Positions 41,101 through 56,100 of a DNA stretch of 64,000 nt are shown here, piece by piece (within the stretch, counting starts at the first letter, position 1; each line of letters opens with the position of its first letter). A model generated the notes under the pieces. The model saw only the letters and a list, made by a program, of their open reading frames with translations. It ran no database searches and had not been told where the DNA came from. The translations under genes were made by a program, and so were the position numbers. The stretch covers positions 860,084-924,083 of the forward strand of contig JAREIK010003088.1 of NCBI GenBank assembly GCA_029783825.1. Direction: 5' to 3'. The DNA comes from Sapria himalayana. Taxonomy: Eukaryota; Streptophyta; Magnoliopsida; Malpighiales; Rafflesiaceae.

Positions 41101-44100
41101 CTTTTTCCAACTCAAAGGTGATCAGCACACAAGAGCGTGACCCTTCTGATACAACGTCCCAACTATTGGCCCATGGAAAGTACGGTCAAGGATCGCTACT
41201 TTCTAACATATCAAACGAAAACCCTAGAAATGTTAATCTAGTCGATAGGAAGATGCTGTTTGATGCAATCAAATCTATTGATGTTTTGTATTCTGAAGTT
41301 CAGAATTTCCACACGCAAATGGACAAGAAAGTTTCAACGCTGCAGGAGCTTTTGGGGGGACGAATGGAAGAGCCGCAAGGGGAAGAAAAAAGCTCGAGGC
41401 CTAGCTTCCATGAAAGTTCAAATACTAAGCACGCGAGGAAGAAGATGAAGATATTGCATGGGGAGAGGGAAGCTAAGAAGCAATTATGCCATGTTGATGA
41501 AGCTGGTGATGATCTCGAACCCTTTGCACGATTCAAGGAGATAACCAATGGGGATTATATGAAATTGTTGGATTTGGATGACCCTGCCGAAGAAGAATAC
41601 TTTAGGAAAGCTATAGAAATGCCCATGTCTCCATCCCTTCCAACGATTAGGCTTCCAGGTGCTGGTGGGTGTGATTTGGATAAGTTTGAACACCTGTTTG
41701 ATGAAAGCTTCAGCGTGCGGCCTATCAGTGAGGAGGAAATTGTGGGAAATTCTCAAGGATTTCATGTCATTGATCTCGAAATCAGTTCCAATGCATTTGA
41801 AAATGAAGAGATCATTAATTCCACTGTTTTGGAAGATAACAATGTGAATGTTCTAAGGGCTTTTGATGGGGAGGAACAGGCTCTTGCTCCTAGTTCTGTA
41901 GAGGGTGGTTTGATTCTTCATCCCAGAAATGAACTGTGCGCTGAACAATTTGGTGGGCCCGCAAGCATAGCCATTTGTTCTTCTAATGCTTGTTTGACTT
42001 ACTGTTCCATGGGCACGCCAAAAGAGAATATGGTGAAAAAGATTTTGGGTGCACTGAAAAAAGAAGAGATGACCTCACCCAGGTATGATTTATTCATTTT
42101 TACACTGTTTAGATGGTAACTAGTAGAGTATCTATACAATTTATATACTTGAGGAACAAAGGAACTCACCCTCTTTTGGTTGTATATATTCATGCTTGTA
42201 TGATTGTAAAGGTGGTAATCCTGGATGGCAATATTTTTGCATTATGTTTTCAGTACATTCATGCCAGGGCTGTGCCCTAGAAGCACTTTGAAAAAAAATG
42301 AAAACTTTAGCCTGGCTGGGCAGACCTTGGCTCTATCTCAATTTATATTTTGCCAGGGCAGGCAAGGTATTCTTTGGGCAGGGTCAACTACTTATTTTTG
42401 TTTTATAATAATTATTGATAATTATACTAGATGCACATGAATATTGATTTCTAAAAAAAGGTCTTAAATTTTATCAATATTTATAAAATTTTATATAACT
42501 ATAAAAATGCATTTTGGGAGGTAATACATAAATTTGTCTATAATTTTTAAAAAATAGATTTTACAATTTGCAAAAAATAATTCTAATTGCAAAAAATAAA
42601 TTGTCTATAAAATTTTAGTAACAATAGATAATGAAGAATCTCAATTCAGTGTATTTATTATATGAGGATGATCCATCCAGAAATGATTGTTGGATTGTAT
42701 ATCTAGATATGAGGTCAAAAATTTTACATAATATTAAGAAAGATATGTGAATTATCGTAGAGGTGTCAAATGAGCTAGATGGTCTGGGCTTGGCCTGAAG
42801 CCCGACATGGTTTAGGCGTGCTTGGTCCGGCACGGCATGATACTGTAGCGTACTCGCGCTCATGCCGGGAGGATTCTCGGCATAATTTATGTTATGCCGT
42901 GCCGAGGGTCTTTGGCCCATGTGCCGTGCCAGACACGACATGGGTGCCTGACACATGGGCAGGTCACGGGCGACGACGTGTCGAGCAACGCACTACGGCC
43001 AACACGGCAATACCTGACGGGTGATTGCGGCCCAACTCTAATTTTATCTTAACCTAGAACGGCCCGACTCGACTTGAACCAGCTTGAACCCGGGCTGATT
43101 TTGGGCCATGGGCCATGTCGGCATGTCTTTAGTGAATTATATTGTGCCAGGGACAACACGAGGGCTTGGTTGGGCCGGAAAAAAATAGTTGGGTCGGTTC
43201 GTTCTGACCCATTTGGCACCTATAAATTATCAGTGTCATTTAGGGGTCATCATAAAATTTATTTATCATGATATTTATATTTGCTAGAAAGGAATACAAA
43301 AAAAAAAAATTTCTCCTTTAAGGCAATATCATATCCTTTTGTTTTTTTAGATATAATTAGTTATTTCACTTGTATATGTATTTTAGATTTTTAGATTATT
43401 GATACATGAGTTAATATTCATATTATTAATAATCATATATAATTCACAATATTCATTTTCTCCCTTTAAAATATTATTATAAATAATATATATTCAAAAG
43501 TTGGTAATATTAATATCTATCTTTGATCTTTGTTATTTTCTTACATCTTATGATTTATGATTATACTATTAGTTTATTATTTGTGAGTTATTTTTATAGT
43601 CAATTAATTTTTTATGTTGTATTTATTTTTATTGATATTTTTTTTTTAAGGATCATGAGTAACTATTTGCGTGTCCATTCTCAGTTGGGTCATTTATTAT
43701 TGACTAAATTGAGAGTAATTTATCTTAGTATAAAGAATATTTCAACTCTAGAATGTAGGCTATATTAATAGGAAAACTTAAAAAAGCTTTATATTATGCA
43801 TGTTAGTTTGATTTGAGTAAAAACTTATTTGATTCCATATACTAAAATGTTTGAGAATCAAATAAAGAAACAATCAAAGATGACTTTATTTTGTGATCAC
43901 TTTTTTGATGACTGTTCAAGATAGATATATATATATAATAATAATAATAAATTACACTTATTTTTTATTATTTAAATATTTTTTATAAAATAATAAAAAA
44001 AATAATTTGATTAATATATTAAAAATTAAGAAGTAACAGTATATAAAAATATATGTCAGACCAATTTAATAATTATTATATGAATTATGAGATTATATAT

Positions 44101-47100
44101 TAGAAGCTTTGTGTTAGCAAATTCTAATAAAATAAAATTACTGAAAGAAAGAATAAATATTTTATTGAAATATCTTGGACACCATTACATAGAAAGAGTA
44201 TTTTTTTTAATATTTTTAGAGAGATTTAGTTTTAATGACAATTTGACTTATCAATCGGATGATCTTTTTTGTTTATTTCTTAGTGTATATACTTTTACAT
44301 TATATAGCATAGAGAGAGATTATTTAATGTCTAAGAATTTTTGAATATCTTTTTAGATTTGACTTCTTTAAATACTCTAGTATTTAAAAAGGTTACACGT
44401 ATTTTTGATCAGAAATTAATAGAATTTTAGTGAGTATAAATTGTGTCTTTTTCCCTTATTTAAAATTCTACTTGGACTCTTAGTTTTTGGATATTATCAC
44501 ACATCAGTTATATTTGACATGTTAGTATTTAGTATGATATTATTCTCATCGAGTCATCATATCTACTAGCAAATTAAAATTATATTGAGCTTGAAGAGAG
44601 TGAAATTTTTTAGGCATAGAGATTTCATTCAAGCTCACATTACATAATAGTTTATGAATTTTTTATGGTACATACTTATTATATTGATAACTAGGAGACT
44701 TGAATAACCATAATTTATAATGTATATCAAGAGAGAGAGACATATCTCATTTGCTCAGACTAAAGACGAGCCAATTAAGAAGCCAAATGATCTTGTAGCA
44801 AATTACTTGATCTTGAACTTTCGATTATTCTTTATAATAATAAAAGAGTGGTACTCAACACTTAATTTCTCTTTTATTGTCTTATTTTTTGTATTTTTTA
44901 ATCTTTTATTTTTTATTTTTGTTTTTTATATATTAGAATATCTAAGTTTCTCTCAAAAATATTATCTCATTTAGGATGATGCCTGACAATGATAAAAGAG
45001 ATCTATGCTATATATTTTAATGAAACTTGGGAATTAGCTTCGTGACATTTGAGAAATTTATTTTTAGTTATATGTGAGTGTTCACCTGATGATAAGTTCA
45101 TTTGAAAATATAAATTATTTAAAGACAAGACTTGTTATGAAGAGATTTATCTAAATATTTGTTATGAAATTCAAGTATACTAATTCTCTAGTATCCAATA
45201 TGATCATAATGCAGATTCATCCTCCAAGGTTAATGTTGAGGACATGTACACACTAATTTGATTCGTAGTATTATAATTTTTTTATTTTTATTTTTTGTAT
45301 ATTTATACAAACACATGATCTGTGAGTTTTACAAGTTACTTTTACTCATTATATAAGATTGTTTTTTGTATGGATTTTTATAATGTTATTTACATACATT
45401 TTTAGTGTAATTTTCTTAATAATTTTTTTAAATACATATTTAGTTTTGAGCCATACTTACTTAGACTATGTGATAATTGAACATTCATTAGACAACAACA
45501 ATATGTGGGAATTAGATAGGTTAATATACTTCACTTTTAATATCTTGGTGACGCTCAATTGATACTAGTATTTCAAGAGTATTTGCTTCTTGCATTATGT
45601 GCAAGAAGATTTGATATTTGGTAGTTCTGTTTTATGATTGACTTATACTTTTGAAATTATAATATAAGCTCAGTGTTGCAACCTAAATTGTGAAGCTATC
45701 TTCTGAATGAAATCATAATTTATTTTGTTTTGTTTCTAATTGAAGATTCAAAGATTTTAGTTGCAACTTAAATTGTGAAGTTACAATTTGAATCAAGTTA
45801 CATGTGTTTGGTATCGCTACTTGAATTATGAAGTCACAACTTAAACGAAATCATAACCTATATTGTATTGTTGTGATTGAAAGATTTAAACATTCAAGTC
45901 GCGACCATGTTTTTTGTCTACACTACATGAATGAAAGTGTAATTTTGATTTGATGGCGTGAATTGGATTTTAAGTTTAAAGTTATTATTTGTTTTACTAT
46001 ATTAGATACTTGAAAATTTAAATTTAAAGACTGTTATCTTTTATCTCTTATGGTTTCTCACTCTCTTTTTCTTGTGTGTTATTTACTTTATCTATGAGAG
46101 TTTATTTTCCCATTCTTGAGATCCTAAATCAATATTATGATCATAGTTATTAAAGGCATGTATAATGCTCATTCGCGGAAACCCTTGCCAAAGCGACTTG
46201 CGTGGGAGGTGTTCCCATTGCGAAAAGCTCATTTGATGTGGGCTCATTAATCTTGATACCTCTCTCCACAGAAAAAATTAATTATGATGTAGCCCTCTAC
46301 ACACAAAAACTAGTAATCCACAAAGGCACAAACAATTTCTTCTCCCCCACAATTTTTTATTTCCATTATTTTTTGTCTCTTATCTTTTCCCCCACATCTC
46401 TTTGTCCCGCATTCTATTAGTGTGTCCACCACCATGTTAATTTAATTATTGCACCATATTATTACTCATCTATATAAATCCTTTCACTACAACTTTTTCA
46501 TATCAACTTTGAACTATTTTGTCTACATTAAAAAACACTCCATGAACTTACTCCTTACTTTTATCTCTATCTATTTTGGCAGTACAAAATATGAATGATA
46601 TAATTAAAGTTGAAGTACACTCCTAAATTAGAAGAAGGTATTATTCATATGGAAACATTCTCACCAACTTGATATAAAAAGTATAAATATACTTATTTGT
46701 TTTTATTGTGATAAAGTAACAAAATAGGATGTTTATAAACAAAGCCAACATCTTGTTGGACGATTTAAAATACAAAAAAATGGACAAAAAGTATTCCAAA
46801 TATGATAGGAAAGAATTGGAAGAGTAAATGCTAGTAAAAAAAACTCAAAAAAGTCAAATGAGTTTGAGAGTAAAATATGAAATGATAATTTATTTGAGTT
46901 TCAAGATGAAGATGATGAGAATATGAATATTACTAATAAACTGAGATCAAATAGTATTTCTAGTGGTGATAGTTCTGTAGGGAAAAATGGTGGCAGTGGT
47001 AGCGACTTTAAGAGATTAACATAAAAAAGCCATATGAGTCATTTTTTTATTTGTATTCAAGAAATGATTGTTAAAAAAATTACTCAAATCATTTTCAACA

Positions 47101-50100
47101 ATGATTACAAGAAATAAGACAGAGAGAGTTGTTATTTTAATTTGTAGATGAATATATGATACTATAATTCTATTTAATGCATTGAATTATATTAGTTTTC
47201 AACAAATGCTCGAGGCAATTAGACTCTATGGTTTGTATTATAAGGGATAATTTTTATGATGTGAGAATTACTAATCTAAAAAAATTTGGACTCTTACAAA
47301 GGATTTGTTGAAATATTATTTTATAGAATAAAAACAAAATGAATATTTAATTATGTCAGATGAATTGATTGATATAAAGATAAAAATATTGTTCAATTTT
47401 ATGTATAATTTTTCAAGAAAGATAATGTTTATGAAATATATTGATATTTTTATGATCAATACTAGAGATAAAATATTTAATTTACTTGATAATTCAGGGA
47501 AAGAAGTTGATGAATATAATATTATTTAAATTATAATAGATAATACTTCAAATTATGTGATGATAAATATTTATAATTTTATTTGATATTTTTTATTATT
47601 TATGTAATTGATTACACATTATAAATTACTTTAATTTTTATAAACTTATATTATATTTAATTTTAACTTATATAGGAATGTTGTTAGAATTTAAAAAGTC
47701 ACATTTGTATTAAATACCATGTATCACATATTGTGTTGATTTATTATTAGAATATATTGAAAAACTATCACATATTAAGAAAATACTAAAGATGATCATA
47801 TTTATAAGCAACTATATTAATAATGGAGCAAAATTGTTTAACATGATGAAATATTTTATTTACCAAAATGAGTTATTGAGTCGTTTAAAGATTTATTTGT
47901 AATGATTTTTATTATCTTATTTTGTATTGATGAACAAAAATAACTTGAGGAAGATATTTATTATTTTAGATTTGGCAAAAATAAATGAGTAAAAGCTAAA
48001 AGAGAAAAAATGGAAAAAATGTTGCTAAGATGCTTTTGATAGTTCAATTTTGGAATATTATACTATTTTGTTTGAATGTGTCAGACTTTTTTTATACTTG
48101 TTCTTTGCTTGGTAGATAATGAAAAGAGGCATTCGATGGGCTACATTAATGTGGCCATAAAAAAATGAAGATAATGATTATCAAAAGCTTTAATAGAAGT
48201 GAAGATAATTATAAGAAAATTATGGATATCTTTGATAGGTAGAGTTGTCAAATGAGTCGTGCCATGTTTGCACAATTAAATTTGTTGGGGCCCATTTGGG
48301 CTACTGTACCTTGCTGGGCACGATATGAGATGGATCTAGAGGTATCAAATGGCCGTGCCATGCTAACACAACTTATTTTTTTAAGCAAGGTCGTGCCATT
48401 CTGACATGACTTATTTTTTTTAGGCATGGTCGTGTCACCATGCTGTGCCGTGCATGTTGGCATGAAGCCCTCACCTACGGTAGGCTACTGTGGGTGCGGG
48501 CTTCAGGCATGGTCTAGCGGTATGGTAGGCTACTAGGCCTTGGAACTCAGATTGGATTTTGGGCTAGGTACGATATCACTGTTTTTGACCCACTAGTTTT
48601 TTTAAAATAATATTTTATTAAAAAAAATTAACTGCCTAGCCTTGTACATCTGGTGGTTTTTTTTAAAACTCTACAATGTGGTTGGTTGAGTGCATCCACA
48701 TGGCATGGTCTAGGTGCAATTCTACCTGCCACGTGCGACGCACATCTCTTCCCCGAACGTCCAAACCGAGCCGAAGCTTCTAGAACTTGCATTCGGCTTC
48801 AGCTAACGGTCCAAAATATAAAAAAAAAAGTGACTGCATCTAGGTCATTGGATACAATTCCAACGGCTAGGGCAGAAGATTCGACGGCTGTCGGGTTTCT
48901 GTCCTATTTAATTTTTAAACAAATTTCAAAAGATAAAAAAATATTTTTTTATTTAATTTTTTTTATTTATACCATGTTTCACTCTCTTTTTTCTTTCAAG
49001 TCAATCTCTTTCGCACTCTCACTCTCACTCTTTCACTCACTCTCTTCTCAATCTTTTTTTCTCTCTCATCTCATCTATCTCTCATCCTCTTTCTTCTTGG
49101 TTTGGCTTCACTCTTTGGTGTGGACAACAGATTGTGATGTGGTGTGGCTTTGGCAGAAAAATTGGGTGTGGTGCAATGAGTGTGTGGGTGTGGGCTTCAG
49201 ATTTTTATATTTTATTCATAAACGAGTATTATTTTTTAAATTTTATTTACTTCTTTATTTTTATTAATATCAACTAATTTTTATTTTAGAAATTAAAATA
49301 TAATTAATAAAATAAAAAAAATAAAAAAAGATAAATAGTAAATTTAATAATAATGAGATTAATATTAACGTAAACGTAAATGATAAATAGAAAATAATAA
49401 CCTTATGGAAAGATCCAAGGCTGTCAAAATTATGTTTTTTCCCATGGACTTGAACAAAATTCAAATATTAAAAAAATAAAAAACTAGAATAACATCTTTA
49501 ATTTAGATTCAGTTTGATATATTACAAAATAAAAATACTAGTGGTATCGATGAAGAATTATCATAATATAAATATTGTAAGAAAATATATTTTTGTAGGA
49601 ATATATGTGAGATTGAGTACCTAAAGAGCCATGTCAATCACTGCAATAAAAAATATGGTACATTAGATCATATGCAAACCCAACTGAGAGGCAGGTTCTT
49701 TGAGGGTGGATTTAGTTCAGTTTTTATGTTTATCCCCTTCATATATTTAAATGAGTTAGGGATGAAAAACATGACTAAATTGATTATCATGATGAGTTTT
49801 TTGATTAGATTTTTGGAGGATCAAAGAATAGTCAGTATTCATGCAGACATATTTTTAGCATGTATATCATAGGATTTTTAGGTCAACATGTAGGATTTCT
49901 TAATTTATATATAAGAATAACATATTAAAATATTATAAGCAAAGAAGCACGAACGCAACTCCTTACAGCCGTGTTCATGTGTCCGACACCTGGGCACGTG
50001 GACACGGCACGGACACGGCACAGATACATGTTCGATATGTCATGTTGCATATCATTGATCAATCCGTATCCAATATGCTACGTGGCGTATCTGACGGTTG

Positions 50101-53100
50101 CGTTAGATGCCGTATCCAGTGGCCAACGTCGCCGCATGGGCGACGTTGGCCACTCGACGCAGACGGCAGGCGCGAATTGAGGGGGGAGGCAGGGGCGGGC
50201 ACTAACTATGGGCGCGAATTGAGGGGGGAGGCAGGGGAGGGCGCTAACTATGGACGCGAATTAAAAATAACTGTGGGGATGTGGGGCGAATTGTGGGGAT
50301 GCATAAATAAAATAAAATAATATTTTTATTTTATAAAATAAAAAAATATATTTTATATAATAAAAGATAATTTTAAAATATTATTTTATAAAATAAAATA
50401 AGTATAAAGATTATCTTATAAAATAAACTAAAATACAATATTTTTATTTTATAAAATAAAAAAATATATATTTATTTTATAAAATAAAATATATTAATTT
50501 ATTTATTTTATTTTATTTTATAAAATACTTAATATTTATAAAAAAATAATTTTTATTTATATTTTTATTTTTTTTATCATGCCGTATCCTAGTCATATCC
50601 GTATCCTAGTTTTTTAGAATTTGCCGTGTTCCCGTATTCTGCCGTGTCGTATTTTCGTGTCTGTGTCCGTGATTTTTAGATTATAAGTTAGAAAAATAAA
50701 TAATAATTAATGAATTTAGGGAATATAGTAGCATTATGTTTGTGATGTTCGATATCTAGACTATTAATGATGATATATGTTTTGCATGCTTTACTGCCCA
50801 CTATGTAGATTTTAAATGAATATTAAATACAAAGATATTATAATTTTCAAAGATTCTTAATTCTTATGATGACCCGATCATATATAAGTGTATGATGAGA
50901 ATCTTTAGAGAATATAATATTTAAAATAAAATATATAATATCATATTTGATAATGTATCTAATAATTAAGTAGTCATTAACATGTTTCTTAGTACCATTA
51001 GAGACGGGCCACTAGGAAATTTTTTTAATGTTAGAGACATGTATCATATTTATTAACCTGATAGTATAAGTGAGAATGAAAATTATTTTTTTTGTTTTTG
51101 AAAAAAAATGTTATTCACTAAAATATCTTTTGATACCTAGCAGATAATTGGAGCTTGATAGTCTCTGTTTGTTTGTGAGTCTAAAGAAAAAGATATTTTA
51201 AATGATTATGTGATATCATTGGAATTACACATATCTGATCTTGAAGTAATATGTTAAATACAAATACATGATATCTGATTTCATTAATAGTAAGAATATT
51301 GAACTTATTATTGATTGCAGTGACAGAGATACAAGAATTTTATTTATAAAATTTTTAATATTTTTTAATGACATGATAAATATATATTTCTTTTTTTATA
51401 CTCATATCACTTATATTACATTTAGATATATATATAATATTAGTAATATATTTAAGAAGTTTAGAGATAATATGACATTTAATGACATTATTGTCAAGAA
51501 GGAAATTAAATACTTAAAGTATTAGTATATCATTCTATCTATTTATTATCTGGTTGCTTGCATGGACTCTATGATTAATATGAATGAGGTAGAAAATTTT
51601 TTGACATATATATTCTCGTGCATTAGAGCTCAGGCTCGCCTCAAAGCCTGGAAAGGTTCATACTTGCTTGACCCGTCACACCACGCTACTGTATGTGTAG
51701 TGTGTTCGGGCCCGTGCCGGGCGGACCTTCGGCACAAATCGGGCTGTGTCGTGCCGAGGGTCTTAGGCCCATGTGCCGTGCAAGGCATGACTCAAGTTCA
51801 TGGCACGTGTGCACAACACAAGTGATGATGCATCGATTGACGCTTTATGGTTGATGCAGTGATTCAACTGGGAACGAATGACGATGCTCGATGGGTGATG
51901 AAAGTGCCAATGGGAACCCTAATTTAATTACTATTTAACTTTTTGACCCAACCTGAATCGGCTCGAATCGGCTCGTACCCAGGCTGATTTGTGTTGTGGG
52001 CCGTGTCGGGCTTGCCCTCCAGTGAATCGTGTCGTGCTTGGCACGACACGTGAGCCTGGTTGGGCTTATAAAAAATGGGCCGGGCAAATATCGTGCATGA
52101 ACTAGGAACATCAACCTGAAAGATTTATTTATGATATGTTGACTGAATTATTTCTATACTATGATACTATGTATGATAGATAATGACTCGTGAGACTATG
52201 TGAAGGCTTAGCCTACTACTAGTAATACAATCAGATGCTTACACAATGATAATCGATTGTATATTTATATCGATTGATATTGAGCTTACATGATTATGAT
52301 TGATAATTTTTATTTTATATTGTTGTAATATTATGTTATTTTATTTTATTTTATTTTGGATTAGATGATGAGTGTGATTTTTTAACATTTTTGATTTTTA
52401 AATTGTCATTAATATTAATAAATTAATTTTTTTTTTGTATTTTATGTGAAATAAATAAATAATATAATATTTGCAAATCATAAATGATAACTTAAAATTT
52501 GAAATTTATAAAAAAAGTTTTAAAATCATTAATTCGCAATTTTGCAACCGGTGTGGTGTGGGGGTGAGTCGCGTGCAAGTCAGTCTTAGTCGAGAGTCCC
52601 AGCTAGGTTGGCATATTTCGGCCCTGAACTAGTCTGACTTGGCACGACCCAACACGGCCCGACATGATTTAGTATGACCCAGCATGGCTCAACATGACTC
52701 AACCTGAAATTGGCTAGACTCGGGTAGGATGAGCCGTGCCATACAAATCATGACTACTATACCGGGCCATGTTTGGCACGGTACGGTGACTTGACTAGGT
52801 CAAAAAAAACTAGGCTGTGCCAGACATCTCTAGGTGGGTATGACCAAGTGCACGACATTGCCCGACCATGCTGAATGGCTAAGATGCATGGGTTGTGCAT
52901 TGTTGCCAATATTCGATGGTGGATGATGGCATGGACTCGAGTGCGCGGCCTTGTCAGTGATAAATGGCTAGATGTTTCAAATGAGCCAGGTGGCCTGGGG
53001 TCCGGTTCAGCCTTGCTCATCCAGTGTGTTTGGCTCGACGGCATGGTAAATTGCCCAGGAGATCTAGCTGAATTTTTTTTTTAAAAATTTAGCTAGAAAA

Positions 53101-56100
53101 ATTGTGTACGATCTGACCCGACTCGGCAAGTCCAGGCCCAACCCATAATAACCTGTGTATGAGCCGGGCCGGCAGGTTGTGCCGGGCTGGCACTTTTCAA
53201 GCCGTGTCATGCTTGGCACATCACAGTGGCCTGATTGAGCCACCAAAAAATGGCCATTGATACCTCTAAGGGTGGCTGGTTTATTGGCTGGCTGATTACA
53301 ATCGGCCATGTGGCCGATTGTTTTTTAAAAAATGAATCGTCCTTTGATGAGCGATTACTCGAGCTAGGTTTATCATGCTGTCGAGCCAGGCACACGGGTC
53401 GTGCCTGGCCCGGCATGAGGCATAGCTCATGCTGGCCCAGCACGGTATGAATTGTATTGTACCTGGCATTACTAAACTGGGTCTAGCCTAGGTCCGTGCC
53501 TGGGCCACCCATCCATTTTGATACCTCCAGATGAATCTTGGAGTGTGTTGCCAGGACATGATATCCAAATTAGTCAATTGACATGACCCATTTGGCTTGT
53601 ATTTGGGCACTTACATGCTGAGAGAGCCAGTTTGATTCTGGATCGTGCAGGTTCATGCTGTGTCATACTTGTTATGGGCAGCTTGAAAGTGTCAAGTTAA
53701 AATTTTTTGAAATTTTAATTATTTATTTATTAGTTATTTAAAATATTATATTTATATATTAAAATAATATAATTAAAAAAATAAGTTACATAATTGTTTT
53801 GTATTAGCAATTAAAATGAATTATAATTAATTTATTAATTTAAAAATTTGTTTGACATTTGATTGACTTAAAAAATAAAAATATTTTATGAAAAAAATAA
53901 TCAATCAATTACATCATGTAAGATGAAATATAATCAGAATTAATATAAAAACAATCAAAATATTATATGAAAAAAACAATCTAAAATTTCATGAGTCATT
54001 AATTTGTATCTATAGTATGGTAGTGTGAGTGCATATAATCATTGTCATATATGCATGTGAAAGTAGTGCTAGTGGTTACCTCAATATCATTGACCTTAAG
54101 TTGATGTCATTGAAAATAACCTAGTTGTGTCTTGGACCTTTTAGACTGGTTATCATTATTATCTATATATATGTCTAATTTATTATTATTAAAATTATTA
54201 TTTATCATTATTTTTTTTATTATTAATTTTAAAAATTTAATAAATATCTCAAACTAATAATTAAAATAAAATTATTTATTGTAATCATATAAATTTATTT
54301 GAGTAGCAGTTCATAGTCGTCCACTTTCTATTTTCTTTTCATTTTTCTAAGCTTGTTAGGCCATCGCTAATAAAAAATAATGAAGTTGAGCAATGCACAA
54401 AATGTCATATCACATAATACAAATTAGGAGAGGATAGCAAGAAAATAAGAGAAAAGGATGAGTGAAATTAAAAAGAAATCCAAGAAATTTTTATTCTCTA
54501 TTTATAAAAATTTTTAATCTTAAAAAAATATATTTTTTATTTTTATTAATTTGTTTTGAATTATAAATAGGCAGAAACTTAATAGCGATTGGATTTCTGC
54601 CTATAGTCTTTAGAATGGGGAATTTGATGACTATAGATTAATAATCAAAATTTTTTTTAGTGACATGAAATTGTAGGCTCGATATGTTTCCTTCCATGTT
54701 GGCAATCATTATGTGAAAATGTAATGGGCATTAGTAGTGGCTAAAATTTTAAAAGGCGAAAGCATAAGACGAGACGTGTTTGTGTTCATGAGGCGATACA
54801 TAATTCTCGAGGTATTAAAACATATGTTTTTTGAGCATTACAATATAAAATTAATTAATATTTTAAAATATATAAAATAAAATAGCATAAATAAAAACAT
54901 AAAAAATCAAAGTTTTAAAAAATTTTTTAAGATGTGCTTTGACTTAAATATAATTAATAAATATTTTATAATATATTAAAAATAAAATAAAATAGTATGA
55001 AATACTTTAATACATATCTTATAATATATTAAATTTTAATAAATTTAAAATAAATTTTCATTATCAAATTAGAAATTTAAATTTATTTTTTCATTAATAA
55101 ATAGTATGAAATATTTTATAATTAATACTATTTATTAATTTGATAATTTTATCAAATAATTAAATCAAAATATTATTTTAAATTTTAATAAATTTAAATT
55201 AATATGGAGCCTCTTTTCTTTCCCTTGCCATTGTCCTTGCTCTTGCCTCTCACCCTCGCCCCTCTCTCTTCTCTCCTCATTCCTCTCTTCTCGCCTCTCT
55301 CCTTTTCTCGCACATCTTTTCTGCTCCACGGAAAGCTTGATGAGCTTTCTAGAGGTTCTCGTTGGAACTCGTGGAGCTCTGTCGAGTTTTATGCTCTTTT
55401 TAACGCCTTGAGATATTTTACGAACGCATCGCATTAAGGTGTGCATCAAGGCATATCTTAAAAATGTCTTTGAAAACTCTAGTCATGGTTTGTGGAGGTA
55501 CTCACTTCATTGAGTGCTGATGGGATTGCGGGCATTTTTTTAATAAAACTTTGTCCCATGAGTATACGATACATGACTTGTAACCTTTGTTTGGTCCCAT
55601 CAATGTGCCTCTAGATCATACTAATTGGCCAGACATGTGGGTCATGCCTGACTTCATATGCTTCATGATCCTGATAGAGGCACAGCTTTGGATCATGCAG
55701 TGCTTGGCTAGGCATGGCTATTTCATGCCATGCCTAGACTACCCAGCTCGCTTAGCACATCAATTGTTAGAAGGTGATAGATTGAACTTCATCAGTTTTT
55801 TCATTCAATTGAATATTTCGCCAACCTAAAGTTCTATTATGATGTAAAATGATTATGTGTGGATCTAAATTTAAAAATCTTTGAAGATGTATGTAAATGC
55901 ACATTGATATTAGTGAAAGAGAGAAATGAACAAGATGTAATTATATCTTAATTAGATTTGTTCATACATATCAAAGATCTTTTTGATAATGAGTTTGTCT
56001 TTAAAATATGAAAGATTAAATCTCTAGATTAGTTATTTTATTTAGTTAATTATTATATTTAAATTATTATATATTTTTGATTAAAATGTTTGAAATATTT

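Larger units (their letters stand above)
49500..52190 (+). pseudogene. hAT (ricesleeper-like, zf-BED) transposase relic, split by two insertions
   Basis: At 49580-49700 the translation YKYCKKIYF and YLKSHVNHCNKKYG is a BED finger with its first cysteine lost. QTQLRGRFFEGGFSSVFMF and KLIIMMSFLIRFLEDQR (49677-49830) follow, as in RM I..E.PF..VE. After the MITE the reading resumes at about 50725 with CFACFTAHYVDFK, MRIFREYNI, FDNVSNN and GNFFNVRDMYHI (50780-51060), the hAT catalytic core. YITFRYIYNISNIFKKFRDN and YLVACMDSMINMNEVENFL (51405-51605) precede the second insertion. RFIYDMLTELFLYYDTMYDR (52115-52180) follows it. No C-terminal dimerisation tail is seen. Stops and frameshifts throughout. 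Confidence 0.8.
48337..53529 (+). mobile_element. 5.2 kb hAT element, zf-BED transposase, copy C (near full length)
   Basis: It starts TAGAGGTATCAAATGGCCGT and ends CCATTTTGATACCTCCA. The complement of the end is TGGAGGTATCAAAATGG, so the termini match over about 16 bases. The flanks GATGGATC (48329-48336) and GATGAATC (53530-53537) agree at 7 of 8, the expected hAT duplication. Contents in order: GC-rich subterminal DNA, promoter and CT-rich leader (48880-49110), transposase relic (49.5-52.2 kb), and a GC-rich 3' part (52.55-53.53 kb). It is about 3.9 kb without the two internal insertions. It is the best-preserved member of the family in this window. Confidence 0.72.
48240..55773 (-). mobile_element. 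outer GC-ended hAT-type insertion splitting the DUF659 relic
   Basis: The DUF659 transposase reading stops at 48239 (IMDIFDR) and resumes at about 55780 (IELHQFFHSIEYFANLKFYY). The left edge TAGAGTTGTCAAATGAGTCG fits the hAT-type terminus. The right edge (TCAATTGTTAGAAG) is much decayed. TTGATAGG (48232-48239) and GTGATAGA (55774-55781) share six of eight bases. Residual outer DNA is 48240-48336 and 53538-55773. It contains a leader and promoter block in minus orientation (54100-54610) and a GC-rich end (55587-55773). Its transposase is lost. Confidence 0.5.

Noticed and set aside
46202..46420. 72-residue frame MGGVPIAKSSFDVG... as a gene
   Set aside because: No recognised similarity and no splice context; it more likely lies in the leader of the DUF659-type hAT relic or another repeat.
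48653..49267. 204-residue frame spanning CT-rich DNA
   Set aside because: It covers the promoter and 5' leader of a hAT transposase. Copy B has a TATA-like box and CT-rich leader in the same order, and the Ser/Leu/Phe run comes from a TCTC repeat.
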